Below are positions 10,701-20,225 of a stretch of DNA of 64,000 bases, piece by piece. Each line of letters begins with the position of its first letter. Positions within the stretch are counted from its first letter, which is position 1. A program made the translations under genes and the position numbers. A model generated the notes under the pieces. The model saw nothing but the letters and a program-made list of their open reading frames with translations. It did not search any database and was not told where the DNA came from. Source of the stretch: Bacteroidales bacterium (GTDB lineage Bacteria; Bacteroidota; Bacteroidia; Bacteroidales; UBA10428); assembly GCA_016931575.1 (NCBI GenBank), contig JAFGEO010000144.1:62001-126000 (forward strand). Direction: 5' to 3'.

Positions 10701-11821
10701 TTGTTAACTACTACCATCGCCTGTTCGGCATTCTGAACTGCGATACGGCCATGCGACATCTCCGGCATGTAATCGCTGGAGCCGTCCATGCAGGCATAAT
10801 AGTTGGTACTGTATACATACCAGGGATTGCCGTTAATATCATCAACATAGAGATAATCGGGAATATGTTCCTGGTCTCCAAAAATAAGGAGATACTCAGG
10901 GGTATGGCTTGCAGTATTATAGTAATCGTCAATGGCACTTTTGGCACTTGCTGTTGTCCAGCTACCTGTAGTAAGGATTTCAACTTCGTATCCCATCTGC
11001 TCTTTCCACCGGGCAAGCTTTTTTGCTGCTGTCTCAAATTGGGGAACAGTCAGGATGAGGTAACCCACAGGTGTTGCAGATGTACCCGCTTTCCCGAATC
11101 CGGCAAGAGAGGGTTGCACCTTGTCGATGCTGGTATTCTCAATGATCCGCTGATCATGCATCCTGGATGCTTTACCATTTATGAACTTATTCCGGTATTC
11201 AATTGAAAAGTCCAGGTGTTTATAAAAACGTGCAGTTCCGGTAACCGGGTTGTATTGTACCGGCCGGACCTGTATGAAGGCGATAGTTTTCCCTTTAAAT
11301 TTTTGAATATCAACTATATCAACGAGACGATGCGGTGAGAAGGCATCTTGCTGGTAGGCCTCCTGGTCCAGGGTAAAATCAATCAGACTGTGCTCTCCGT
11401 CGCCGGGAACCGGTTGTGCGGGGTAGATCTTAAGCCCTTTTACATCAGTGTATTCCGAGCTTCCCATCCGGATAACCGGCCTGGTATTCTCCGGGATGAC
11501 AATTCGTTCAATAAGAACCGGCAGGGCAGGGGCTCCTGCCTTGCTGCTCATACTCAGTGAGTTGATCCTTAGGAGCTGAAAGTTCTCCTGACGTTCGGGA
11601 ACTTCGATCTCATGGAGATCATAAGAATCAAAGGTATACTCCAGTGTAAGGGCATCGTGGGAAGAGGAAAGGATCCTTCGTTCAGGAAGGTTTGCCCTGG
11701 CTGTTTCAGATACCTGGTTTTCTTTAACGATAAAGGATTTGGATTGTCCGTTGGTCTGTTTGGTTGGTAACACCATCACTAATGCAATAGCTGTTGCCAG
11801 TTTAAGGGGAAGCGATCTCAT
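4733..11821 (-). CDS. T9SS-secreted multidomain protein: C25 (gingipain-type) peptidase, SGNH/GDSL esterase, Ig-like domain, 8 Fn3 domains, 3 unnamed ~148-aa modules, type A sorting domain
   Basis: Signal peptide MRSLPLKLATAIALVMVLP; C25 catalytic motifs FHRDHG and FFSVNCGTG; SGNH blocks LGNSLTYD, HIGTNG, DQYHPNPKG; repeated Fn3 xxISWTDxSDDExGFxxERS; C-terminal SLFVYPNPLRG...VELVDLSGRIL sorting domain. ATG start chosen over the upstream GTG at 11878. Confidence 0.9.
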   Translation of the reverse strand: MRSLPLKLATAIALVMVLPTKQTNGQSKSFIVKENQVSETARANLPERRILSSSHDALTLEYTFDSYDLHEIEVPERQENFQLLRINSLSMSSKAGAPALPVLIERIVIPENTRPVIRMGSSEYTDVKGLKIYPAQPVPGDGEHSLIDFTLDQEAYQQDAFSPHRLVDIVDIQKFKGKTIAFIQVRPVQYNPVTGTARFYKHLDFSIEYRNKFINGKASRMHDQRIIENTSIDKVQPSLAGFGKAGTSATPVGYLILTVPQFETAAKKLARWKEQMGYEVEILTTGSWTTASAKSAIDDYYNTASHTPEYLLIFGDQEHIPDYLYVDDINGNPWYVYSTNYYACMDGSSDYMPEMSHGRIAVQNAEQAMVVVNKIISYEQNPPADPDFYNKGIHAGYFQDSLRDGTSDYRYARTTIEMYDYMTSLGFDSDLILYTESSVYPNKFNPYFSGVTDVPDQYKKSNGYAWDGNKDDIISSINEGRLYAFHRDHGLIDQWMAPYFHISHMNQLTNIDKLTIFFSVNCGTGQFIYAEPAMISFAETLLRNPNGGAAGVVAATSQTKSGFNDALIIGMMDAIWADPGINPDFGMADNSGTPAAHDPIYNMGDVMIQGLVRMTETWDENGWANKNQFHLYHYFGDPAMRIWSRQPTVISANHAPGLQPGDTRFEVTGSNCPGGLATLCIGGELVAEVKLGNGAGTLELPNPVTADMTDIVLTITSANYKPYITDLAVNSGDFLNILPLGNSLTYDQRIVDDRDASEKIAYRKDLFELLNEAEIDFNFVGSETSGGGLFSDPENGGFPGMTAPQLLHLLQTGYNQVSGTQETGTFYLDEYNPDIILLHIGTNGLTTDISTLESILDEIDAFKTRTGSTTKTILACIMNQVPVNADVTTFNTNMANLISGRADTCLYLIDMENASGVNYALQPDGDMYDQYHPNPKGFTKMAQVWMDGITEATYRKPDVPLILNVSDAAILLGEDYYLDMMALSTEPATLGVSGLVNGMNFDAKLGILQWTPDQTGTFNLSFTATNSQGSATEEISLTVSEEILTPATPSNLSTTLNGTTITISWNDESDDETAFEMERSNNGSDFTLIATPGANTESATDVISQFDITYYYRVRAINAYGGSDYISSGALYVSSEPEEKNLGYETILSSPVYVSNRRAQKVTMPEDGTLTSITMYHGATYGNLLFAVYADEGGVPGARLGVTPVTSSASSEGWQEVDLTESVFVEANTSIWLSWVYEHAPSIRYTSGGEGRASSGDTYSAGMPADFGYSSVAAYMYSIYVTYQTAASNPVPATPTNLGLSYTESTPSVILNWTDNASDEMDILVERSDNGADYIVVAILVANSTSWTDNTLAYNNDYSYRVYAGNANGYSDYSNIVSINTDYTEPGAPNTPKNLSADYNQDVPLINLAWDDLSIDEDNFILERKINSGAYSALASLDANVTTYTDADITYGNSYTYRLFAQNSTGNSDTLGTEAISATEPAAPAAPTNIAISLGGTAISISWTDESDDETGFELERSTDGATFSLIATLAENSEEATDVISTYNTNYYYRVRAINAYGESDYLTSGALYVSSVSDEKKVGYEDEFSSPVYVTNRRAQKVTMPEDGTIQSVTMYHGATYGNLIYGVYADNNGVPGTRLAVTPVTAVSGSAGWQEVDLAESVFIKANTSIWLSWVYEHAPQILYTTGGEGRASSSATYSGGMPSDFGSGSVAAYRYSIYATYQTSVVNPVPAAPSNLEAAYTENETRLILTWDDNASDEESYTVERSDNGGSFVIVASLCANSTSWTDNTIALNNDYSYRVMISNANGNSGYSNAVLVNTDYVAPAVPEAPTDLIAVYNQDIPSVTLSWSDTSDDEDGFTIERSENSGAWAVVASLAANSTSWTDNSINYNNSYDYRAAAYNNIGSSPYAAGISIFAEQFMPPADPSDISLSYDAEVPEIVISWTDNSDNEEGFTLERSINGGAFSSLTALAVNTVSYTDAAISYGDDYGYRISAYNEKGSSAAATSMTISADIPAVAPLAPTSLTAIYDQDIPSVQLSWTDHAEFEDGFTVESSTDAGGYVSLANTGADETTFEDLSIEYNHDYTFRVLAYNSFGESDYSNTVSITSTEPNNDPIQVGHTDVYSTPVFTAYRRAQQIIVSESGVIESISMYMNPYTPGYFILGIYSNHEGHPDQLLATTPSAMQNSGASWNTAALTSPLSVTAGQAIWLAWTFQHGTTIYYTSGTPGRADSQQYWTGSLPASFGSSSVTSYVYSIYMTMYPDATKEANELTAGIDTKSSLFVYPNPLRGNSLHYMLTDMKEDGMYNVELVDLSGRILYREESWIEAGKDNELLFEKPFDISLLIFRVYNQDEMHLHKVSVEN
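5037..5482 (-). repeat. Third (C-terminal) copy of the ~148-aa module (IQVGHTDVYSTPVFTAYRRAQQI...VYSIYMTMYPD)
   Basis: Aligns with the modules at 6655-7100 and 7965-8410 through xYxSPV(Y/F)xxxRRAQ, G(I/V)Y(A/S)(D/N), (I/S)IWL(A/S)W, YTSGxxGRA and YxYSIY motifs. Confidence 0.75.
6655..7100 (-). repeat. Second copy of the ~148-aa module (EKKVGYEDEFSSPVYVTNRRAQKVTMPEDGTIQSVTMYHG...)
   Basis: Very similar to the module at 7965-8410 at both protein and DNA level. Confidence 0.85.
7965..8410 (-). repeat. First copy of the ~148-aa module (EKNLGYETILSSPVYVSNRRAQKVTMPEDGTLTSITMYHG...)
   Basis: Very similar to the module at 6655-7100; about 1314 bp upstream in gene orientation. Confidence 0.85.
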
Positions 11822-12311
11822 AGTATAGCTCTTAACGGGTTGAATGCAAGTATTTAGGATACCTGTATATTTCGGCACAAATATCAGTCTGCAAATTAGA
11901 AAAACTCTGTCGTTTATTGTTTTACTATTTGTCTAAATGTGCCTATTAATTGACAAGAAGTGGGAGTTGGTTTCTGAACCTATCAATTTAAGTGACAATA
12001 ATCTTTATGATCTGTTTAGTTGTTGTTTTATTCAGGGGTTTAGGTCTGCTGCCTGTGCTTAAGTACCATGTGATCTGCGATAGGTCGGTCCCTGAGCGGA
12101 TTGATGGATGGGTTTATTAGCGGGAAAGGCAAAAGGCGTAGGGCAAAGACTAGTGATTAGTGACTTATGATTGGAAACTCCTCTTCTTAGGTAGCAGGAT
12201 CGACTACTATGAACCATGAGATGGCTTTGGTTGGATTGCAGATAAATTTATTTGTTTCAGCAGGAAACATTTAATCGCCGGAAATTATATCTGATCCGTT
12301 ATTGCCCTGTG

Positions 12312-12352
12312 AACAGAACTGGCCGCAGGATCAAGCCTGCGGCCAATCTGTT
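12312..12352 (-). terminator. Long hairpin downstream of metY (terminator-like)
   Basis: AACAGA-act-GGCCGCAGG-atcaag-CCTGCGGCC-aa-TCTGTT; 9-bp GC-rich stem inside an outer 6-bp stem; weak U-tract. Confidence 0.6.
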
Positions 12353-12389
12353 ATATGGATATATAGACTATCTCAGGTCCTGAGATTCA

Positions 12390-13863
<1,474 letters not shown>

Positions 13864-13902
13864 CAAAGTAAGTCATTTAATTTAAGACATACAAGTCTTA
13901 AA
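13864..13902 (-). promoter_or_regulatory. Bacteroidetes-type promoter for metY with overlapping 8-bp palindrome
   Basis: Minus strand: TTG (revcomp 13892-13894) - N20 - TTACTTTG (revcomp 13864-13871), one mismatch to TAnnTTTG. Palindrome TTTAAGAC-atacaa-GTCTTAAA at 13881-13902 spans the -33 element. Confidence 0.55.
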
Positions 13903-13918
13903 ATAAAAAAATCCATTT

Positions 13919-16030
13919 TTAGAGTCGGACACGAATACCCGGCCCGATCAGGAAGAACCATTTCTGATCTTTGAGGAAGTAACCGCCACCGACATACAGA
14001 GGGAAAGAGAGCTTCACATCCCTTTTTGTGGGGTAGACGCTGCCCAGTACTACAATGCCCACGTCGCGGTCGTCGACATTATCAGAGAAATTGAATGCGT
14101 TGAAAGCCAGGAAACCCGCACCAATCTTATAAGGTCTGTAAGTGGCAATTTTTTCCGGATGGTAGAAGCTGAATTGTGCAATCATGGCCATACTGATACC
14201 GCTTAAGGAGCCAAAACCGATTTCGCCGTCATCCTGTCGGGCAATGGTTATCAAACCCGCCGGGAAGGAAACTTCGATATCGAAAGCATAATTTCGTTTC
14301 AGAATGATATCTACTTCTTTGAGATAGCCTTCTTCAGAATACTTTGACTCATCGTTTTTGATGGTCAGACTGATTTTCGACCACTCATCCAGGTCATAGG
14401 TTTTCCTTGAAAGGTATTTATTGAGGCTCAGACTTTCGGTATTGCAGTCATGCGATGAATAGTACTCATAGCGGGGTGAGTTTTTGGAAGGACAAACCGC
14501 CACGTTTTTGATCGTTCTCATTTCGATCAGTTCATTTCGCTTTCCGGTGACCCTTACATCTATATCAAAATACTGCTTTCCATAGAATTCATCTTTACCG
14601 TCAACTGCATCATCGTTGAACGTGAAGACTACATCCTGAATGGTCTTTTGAAATAGGATCGGTCCCCGGATACCGGAAACTCTTCTGCCGATATCACCGT
14701 AGTTGAGGTATAAATAATCAAATTCCCGGGGTCTTTGATATTCGGCAACTTTAAGCACCTGATCGGTCGGTTCCTGATGGTTGTAGATCTGTAACTCCTT
14801 TTTGCGAATATCTGCGGGAACCTGCAGGGTGAAGTTTACCCGTGTATCGGAGTGGGTAAGGGTATCCGAGGTGAGGTCTGTAAGATCTTCAAAACGGAAT
14901 TTTGCCCGGTGGAGGCTCCGGCCTTCAATCTGCAGCTCGATGAGTTCTCCAGGATAGACTACATTACTTTTTTTCCATTGACCGCCTTGCCGAAGGATGC
15001 TGATCCCGGTGATCGTAGTGGTATGCGAGACATTGAGGTTGGTAAGAAAGCGGGCTTCATCACCATCCTTGATATACAGATATCCTTCAGATTTTGCATG
15101 GTAATTATACGGACGTACCAGACAGAGCACCTTATTGTTAGCCAAACGCCTGCGGGTAAATAATTCCGCAATCAATGCCCCGCCTTTTTCTTCCTGATTC
15201 TCAATCCGATAGGTCTTTTCCATGGCCAACATCCGGCTATCGTCAAGCTGGATCTCAATTCCCTCGGTCTTTGATGATTCGCTCAGGGTGATTTCGGTAG
15301 GGTTAAGGTTCAGGAACTGCAGCCGGCTGTTTTTGACATAAAAAATTTGCTGTATGGGCTCCGTGCTATAAATTAATTGTTTCTTCCTGTTCATGGAAGG
15401 CTTCCGGGTTTTGATGGGTATGAGCAGCTCCCCACTGCCTAGGGTATTTGGTACAAGATGGAGAAACAATCGCGAATTTTCCAGTTTCAGCAGGTAATCA
15501 AATTTTGGTGTGGTTTGCCATTCATTAGTGGTTATAATGTTTTCCGGATTGTTTGAAAGGACTTCAAAAACGATTTCTTCGCCGATAAAAAGCGTGGGGT
15601 CTTTCAGGTGAAGCGAAGCGCTGGTGCGGGTGTAAGCTTGCAGGGGTATGTCGATGAGCTTTGCTATACTGTCGTTTACTGACCTAAAACTGAACTTCAG
15701 AAAATCCTGGAAATTCAGGTTGTGGAATTGTACTTTAAACCTGTACGAATTGCCGGTATACAGCAGGCTGTCCAGGATGCTGTAATCCGAGGATGGCAGG
15801 AGTGAGAATTCATAAGCCTGGTTTTTCAGCCATAATTCTACTTCAACGATTTCCTGCTGGTCATCAAAAAAGAAAGGGAGGGCCTTCTGGTTGTTGTGCA
15901 AAACAGCATCATCGGGCCATGTATAGCTAAAGGTATCAATGCGGAATTCCAGCTTTTGAATACCCGGATCCTGTCTTGTAAATGCAACTAAACTTAAAAG
16001 GAGTAATGCAAAAGTAACTGTTAATCTCAT
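13919..16030 (-). CDS. Uncharacterized exported protein (~703 aa) with a beta-rich body and C-terminal barrel-like segment
   Basis: Signal peptide MRLTVTFALLLLSLVAFTRQ; ends ...KWFFLIGPGIRVRL. No family recognised by eye. Confidence 0.7.
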   Translation of the reverse strand: MRLTVTFALLLLSLVAFTRQDPGIQKLEFRIDTFSYTWPDDAVLHNNQKALPFFFDDQQEIVEVELWLKNQAYEFSLLPSSDYSILDSLLYTGNSYRFKVQFHNLNFQDFLKFSFRSVNDSIAKLIDIPLQAYTRTSASLHLKDPTLFIGEEIVFEVLSNNPENIITTNEWQTTPKFDYLLKLENSRLFLHLVPNTLGSGELLIPIKTRKPSMNRKKQLIYSTEPIQQIFYVKNSRLQFLNLNPTEITLSESSKTEGIEIQLDDSRMLAMEKTYRIENQEEKGGALIAELFTRRRLANNKVLCLVRPYNYHAKSEGYLYIKDGDEARFLTNLNVSHTTTITGISILRQGGQWKKSNVVYPGELIELQIEGRSLHRAKFRFEDLTDLTSDTLTHSDTRVNFTLQVPADIRKKELQIYNHQEPTDQVLKVAEYQRPREFDYLYLNYGDIGRRVSGIRGPILFQKTIQDVVFTFNDDAVDGKDEFYGKQYFDIDVRVTGKRNELIEMRTIKNVAVCPSKNSPRYEYYSSHDCNTESLSLNKYLSRKTYDLDEWSKISLTIKNDESKYSEEGYLKEVDIILKRNYAFDIEVSFPAGLITIARQDDGEIGFGSLSGISMAMIAQFSFYHPEKIATYRPYKIGAGFLAFNAFNFSDNVDDRDVGIVVLGSVYPTKRDVKLSFPLYVGGGYFLKDQKWFFLIGPGIRVRL

Positions 16031-16145
16031 ACTGCTGGTTTCAATCATTTTCTGTTACACGCTGGCTTCGGGCAGGATTAGATTTTGCGGTCCATTGTAC
16101 TTAATGGGTTTTTAACCACAGAGAACGTGAATCTGCAAAAAAAAG

Positions 16146-17849
16146 TTACTCAATTAGCAAAGTTTTATTGAAGGTTTTCACCAGACTGGTAATTTTTATG
16201 TAATACAGCCCCTTTTTCAGTTCGCTGAGGTCTATCGCTACATAGCCACCTTTTGGGGACAGAGTTTTTCTAAAAACCAGTTGTCCTGTTTCGTTGTAGA
16301 CTTCAAGCAATATTTCTCCGGTATACTTATCTTCCAGGTCGATGTTTATCAACCCGTTTCCCGGATTTGGATAGATCCTGAGATCATCTGAATTATGGGT
16401 AGTATTTAAATTTACACAGCCGTCAAGAGGGGCAAGACGGATTGTATCGGTATAGAAACACCAACTGGTAGCCGAAGTTACCAGTGCACTCACCTCCATG
16501 GGTTCATCTACAACTACCGTAATTTCCTCTGTGGTATCACCTGTCGACCAGGTGATGCTTCCCCAGCCTTCCCCGGCACTCAGGATAGCAGTATCGTTAC
16601 CACAGACATTTTCCTGAAGGGTCTCAATAGTAAATGTTTCAGAATAGTTACAGGCATCTGCCAGATTGAGCTCATCCAGGAAGAGGACGCTTCCGCTTTC
16701 ACCAAGGTTCTGTATTTGAGTTGATGGATCGAAATAGAGTGATGTATTGGCGATGATGCTTACCTGCGTGATCAAAACATTTAAGGGGTATGAGAAATCC
16801 AGCTTAAACTCAGTATAATCAGCGCTTGCCGGAAGCGGCCTGACTGCTGTGTATTCGTTGCCCTTACTGTCAGTGAGGATAGCCATAATCAGCGCCGTGT
16901 CATTCTCAAAGGGCTGGAATTTATAGTAGCCTGTGAGCCCCGAGGGATTGATATCAACAGGGAAAGCAGGCATTGATTCATTCAGGTTAACAGATTCCGA
17001 ATAGGGCATGATGTATCCCATGTTGGCATAAATAATCCCATCATCATCCGGGACAAGCGTTTCCACACTTTCGATGCGGATGGCGTAATTTCCTGCATAG
17101 GCATCTTCGGTCCGAGTGGCTGAAGTATCCCCGCCAAACAGGTGGGAGAACAGATTGCCTGTAAGCCAGCTTGTTGGTTCAAAATAGGCTGCTTCCTGCC
17201 AGGACTCAAAATTACCGTTGGGAACCGTGTCCTCAATTCCCGTAAACCAGAGAGAGTCTACCTGGATCCACCCGCCGGTCCGTGGATCATCCGGATTGGT
17301 GGTAGCAAAGGCGATAAAAGCAGAATCCGGGACATCGGAAAGATCTGAAACGGGAATGTCGATTTTGGTGTAGGTGGAGGAGCTGAAAAGAAGCGGGTAG
17401 ATCACCTGCCCGACAGAATTTCCATCCTTTTTGAAAGCAACCAGGATCAGCCCCACATCCAGAAAGGGGATGTTGTATTTAAAAAATCCGGAAAGCCCTG
17501 TCGGGGAACCTGAAACCGGTATCCCGCCACTAAACTGAAATCCCTCATCCATATTCCCCGTTGTGATCATTCCATTTGAAAATGCGAAACCCGGGATGGT
17601 CTCATCGGTGACTCTCGTGTCAAGCCGAAGGGCATAGTCTCCGCAATAACTGTCTGTCGTTTTTGAGGCAACTGTTACATTGAATAAAAAAGACAGCATA
17701 TTCCCGGTGGTCCATTCTGCTGGCTCCTCATAAAGCACGCGGGTTTCCCAGTTTTCGAATCCCCCGTTGGGAACGGTCTGGGAATGGCCCGTTACTATAT
17801 AGATAACTAGAAAAAAAAGAGTGGTGGCTAAGATCTTTTTCATGGTCAT
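16146..17849 (-). CDS. T9SS type A sorting domain-containing protein with duplicated N-terminal domain
   Basis: Start at MTMKKILATTLFFLVIYIV; two repeats beginning VPNGGFENWETRVLYEEPAEWTTGNMLSFLF and VPNGNFESWQEAAYFEPTSWLTGNLFSHLF; C-terminal LRIYPNPGNGLINIDL...VYNETGQLV sorting domain. Confidence 0.85.
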   Translation of the reverse strand: MTMKKILATTLFFLVIYIVTGHSQTVPNGGFENWETRVLYEEPAEWTTGNMLSFLFNVTVASKTTDSYCGDYALRLDTRVTDETIPGFAFSNGMITTGNMDEGFQFSGGIPVSGSPTGLSGFFKYNIPFLDVGLILVAFKKDGNSVGQVIYPLLFSSSTYTKIDIPVSDLSDVPDSAFIAFATTNPDDPRTGGWIQVDSLWFTGIEDTVPNGNFESWQEAAYFEPTSWLTGNLFSHLFGGDTSATRTEDAYAGNYAIRIESVETLVPDDDGIIYANMGYIMPYSESVNLNESMPAFPVDINPSGLTGYYKFQPFENDTALIMAILTDSKGNEYTAVRPLPASADYTEFKLDFSYPLNVLITQVSIIANTSLYFDPSTQIQNLGESGSVLFLDELNLADACNYSETFTIETLQENVCGNDTAILSAGEGWGSITWSTGDTTEEITVVVDEPMEVSALVTSATSWCFYTDTIRLAPLDGCVNLNTTHNSDDLRIYPNPGNGLINIDLEDKYTGEILLEVYNETGQLVFRKTLSPKGGYVAIDLSELKKGLYYIKITSLVKTFNKTLLIE

Positions 17850-18114
17850 ACGCTTTAACAACACAAAGGTATGAAAGGATAGGGAATAAAATATAATTTT
17901 CATTTCTCTGTTTTAAATCGTTTAAAGACAAGTGATTAGACATGAAGTCATGAAGGTGTTTTATGATTATTGAAAAAAAATCTCCGATGGTTTTCATTTT
18001 TTTTTGTAATTATGCAATAAATCATGGTTGACCGCCACACATTTATGCAAATTTACCTACCGGTTAATGTTTCCTGCTTTAATTGACAGTATAATCTAAC
18101 TAAAAACAAGGCTT

Positions 18115-18351
18115 ATGGCTAAGAACAGAGGTGCCATAGTTGTCGACATTGAAAAATGTAAAGGATGTGAACTTTGTGTCGGATCGTGTCCGACACAGGT
18201 CATCAAGATGGCACCTGAAGTAAATGGAAAAGGCTACCGATATGCTTTTATGGAGAACCCTGACGCTTGTACAGGTTGTGCCAATTGCGCAGTAGTATGC
18301 CCTGACGGTGTAATTACCGTGTATAGAGTAAAAGTTGAAGCCGAAAATTAA
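18115..18351 (+). CDS. 4Fe-4S ferredoxin subunit of 2-oxoacid:ferredoxin oxidoreductase (delta)
   Basis: Two CX2CX2CX3C(P) motifs: CKGCELCVGSCP and CTGCANCAVVCP; first gene of a 4-gene operon. Confidence 0.9.
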   Translation: MAKNRGAIVVDIEKCKGCELCVGSCPTQVIKMAPEVNGKGYRYAFMENPDACTGCANCAVVCPDGVITVYRVKVEAEN

Positions 18352-18356
18352 ATTAC

Positions 18357-19424
18357 ATGGGAGAATTAAGATTAATGAAAGGCAATGAGGCAATCGCTGA
18401 AGCTGCCATACGGGCCGGAGCGGATGCTTACTTCGGATATCCCATTACTCCACAGTCTGAAGTAATGGAATACCTCGCTCAGGAAGAGCCCCATAAAAGG
18501 ACAGGGATGGTCCTCCTGCAAGCTGAAAGTGAGCTGGCTGCCATCAACATGGTATATGGAGCGGCCAGTACCGGAAAGAAGGTAATGACTTCATCTTCAA
18601 GTCCGGGAATCAGTCTGATGATGGAAGGTATTTCCTACCTGGCAGGCTCTGAGTTGCCCTGCGTGATCGCAAATATCGTTAGAGGGGGACCCGGACTGGG
18701 AACCATACAGCCTTCGCAGGCCGACTACTTTCAGGCCACCAAGGGAGGCGGGCATGGCGATTATCGACTCATCGTACTGGCTCCTTCATCAGTCCAGGAA
18801 ATGTCTGATTTTGTGAAACTTGGATTTGAGCTTGCATTCAAGTACAGAATGCCGGTGATGATCCTTTCTGACGGACTCATCGGGCAAATGATGGAGAAGG
18901 TGGAACTTTTTGATCAGATGCCCCGGGCTACTGAGTTTGATCAGTCGTGGGCAACCACCGGGAAAACTCCCGACCGCGAGCGGAATATCATTACCTCTCT
19001 CGACCTGGACCCTAACGGAATGGAAAAGCATAACCTGGATTTACAGGAGAAGTACAAGAAGGTTGTGGCCAGTGAAGTCCGTTACGAACTGATCGATTGC
19101 GAAGATGCTGACTACCTTTATGTAGCCTACGGATCTTCGGCCAGGATCTGCCAGAAGGCTATCAGGATGGGGCGTGAAGAAGGTATTAAAATTGGCCTTA
19201 TACGACCGATCACACTCTTTCCCTTCCCCTACGATATTATCGGAGAATATGCTAAAAAAGTCAAAGGAATTTTATCAGTGGAACTGAGCGCCGGCCAAAT
19301 GATCGAAGATGTTCGCCTGGCTGTCGGCACTACAATTCCTGCCCTTCATTTCGGAAGGATGGGCGGTGTGATCCACTCCCCGGAAGAAGTCCTGGAAGGA
19401 CTTAAAAAGGCTTTTCTAAAATAG
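18357..19424 (+). CDS. vorB: 2-oxoacid:ferredoxin oxidoreductase alpha subunit (VorB-type)
   Basis: GNEAIAEAAIRAGADAYFGYPITPQSEVMEYLA...GGPGLGTIQPSQADYFQATKGGGHGDYR. Confidence 0.9.
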   Translation: MGELRLMKGNEAIAEAAIRAGADAYFGYPITPQSEVMEYLAQEEPHKRTGMVLLQAESELAAINMVYGAASTGKKVMTSSSSPGISLMMEGISYLAGSELPCVIANIVRGGPGLGTIQPSQADYFQATKGGGHGDYRLIVLAPSSVQEMSDFVKLGFELAFKYRMPVMILSDGLIGQMMEKVELFDQMPRATEFDQSWATTGKTPDRERNIITSLDLDPNGMEKHNLDLQEKYKKVVASEVRYELIDCEDADYLYVAYGSSARICQKAIRMGREEGIKIGLIRPITLFPFPYDIIGEYAKKVKGILSVELSAGQMIEDVRLAVGTTIPALHFGRMGGVIHSPEEVLEGLKKAFLK

Positions 19425-19443
19425 AACCCTGAATCTGTATAAA

Positions 19444-20220
19444 ATGGATATAAAAGATATTATAAAGGAAGAAAACCTGGTCTATAAAAAGACCGATTGC
19501 ATGACCGATAATGTGCTTTCCTATTGTCCGGGTTGCGGACACGGTGTTATCCATCGTTTGTGTATGGAGGTTGTGGATGAAATGGACATCGTTGCCGATA
19601 CCATTGGTGTGGCATCTGTGGGTTGTTCCGTCCTGGCCTATGATTTCATGAATATCGACATGACCGGTGTGCCTCATGGCCGGGCCCCCGCTGTGGCCAC
19701 CGGAATTAAAAGAACCTGGCCTGATAAATTTGTGTTTACCTATCAGGGCGATGGGGACCTGGCAGCGATCGGGACCGCCGAGACTATTCATGCCTGTAAC
19801 CGTGGTGAAAATATCACCATCATTTTCGTGAACAATGGAATTTACGGGATGACCGGAGGTCAAATGGCGCCTACAACACTGCCGGGTATGAAGTCATCAA
19901 CCACCCCTTACGGACGGGAAATCGCGCTTATGGGGAACCCGATAAAAATGACAGAACTGGTTGCTGAATTGCCCGGAACATACTATGTTACCCGTCAGGC
20001 TGTCCATACACCGGCCCTGGTCCGAAAAGCAAAGAAAGCGATCCGAACTGCATTTGAAAACCAAAAGCTGAAAAAAGGACTTTCCCTGGTTGAAGTGGTT
20101 TCAAATTGCAACTCAGGATGGAAAATGACCCCTGTTCAGTCGAACCAATGGCTTGAGGAGAATATGCTCCCGTTTTATCCTCTTGGTGATATCAAAGTGG
20201 AGGGTAAAAAAGTAAAGTAA
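19444..20220 (+). CDS. 2-oxoacid:ferredoxin oxidoreductase beta subunit (TPP-binding)
   Basis: SYCPGCGHGVIHRL; GDGDLAAIG...FVNNGIYGMTGGQMAPTT TPP-binding motif. Confidence 0.92.
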   Translation: MDIKDIIKEENLVYKKTDCMTDNVLSYCPGCGHGVIHRLCMEVVDEMDIVADTIGVASVGCSVLAYDFMNIDMTGVPHGRAPAVATGIKRTWPDKFVFTYQGDGDLAAIGTAETIHACNRGENITIIFVNNGIYGMTGGQMAPTTLPGMKSSTTPYGREIALMGNPIKMTELVAELPGTYYVTRQAVHTPALVRKAKKAIRTAFENQKLKKGLSLVEVVSNCNSGWKMTPVQSNQWLEENMLPFYPLGDIKVEGKKVK

Positions 20221-20225
20221 ACTTA

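Noticed and set aside
4754-11560. Many short ORFs on the opposite strand of the large C25/SGNH gene (for example 10640-11206, 8496-8783)
   Set aside because: They are shadow ORFs antisense to a strongly supported 7-kb coding sequence, with no recognisable domains or starts.
12121-12240. Low-complexity 'ggcaaaaggcgtagggcaaagactagtgattagtgactta' stretch considered as a repeat array or CRISPR
   Set aside because: No regular spacer-repeat spacing and only partial internal similarity; more like degenerate intergenic sequence.
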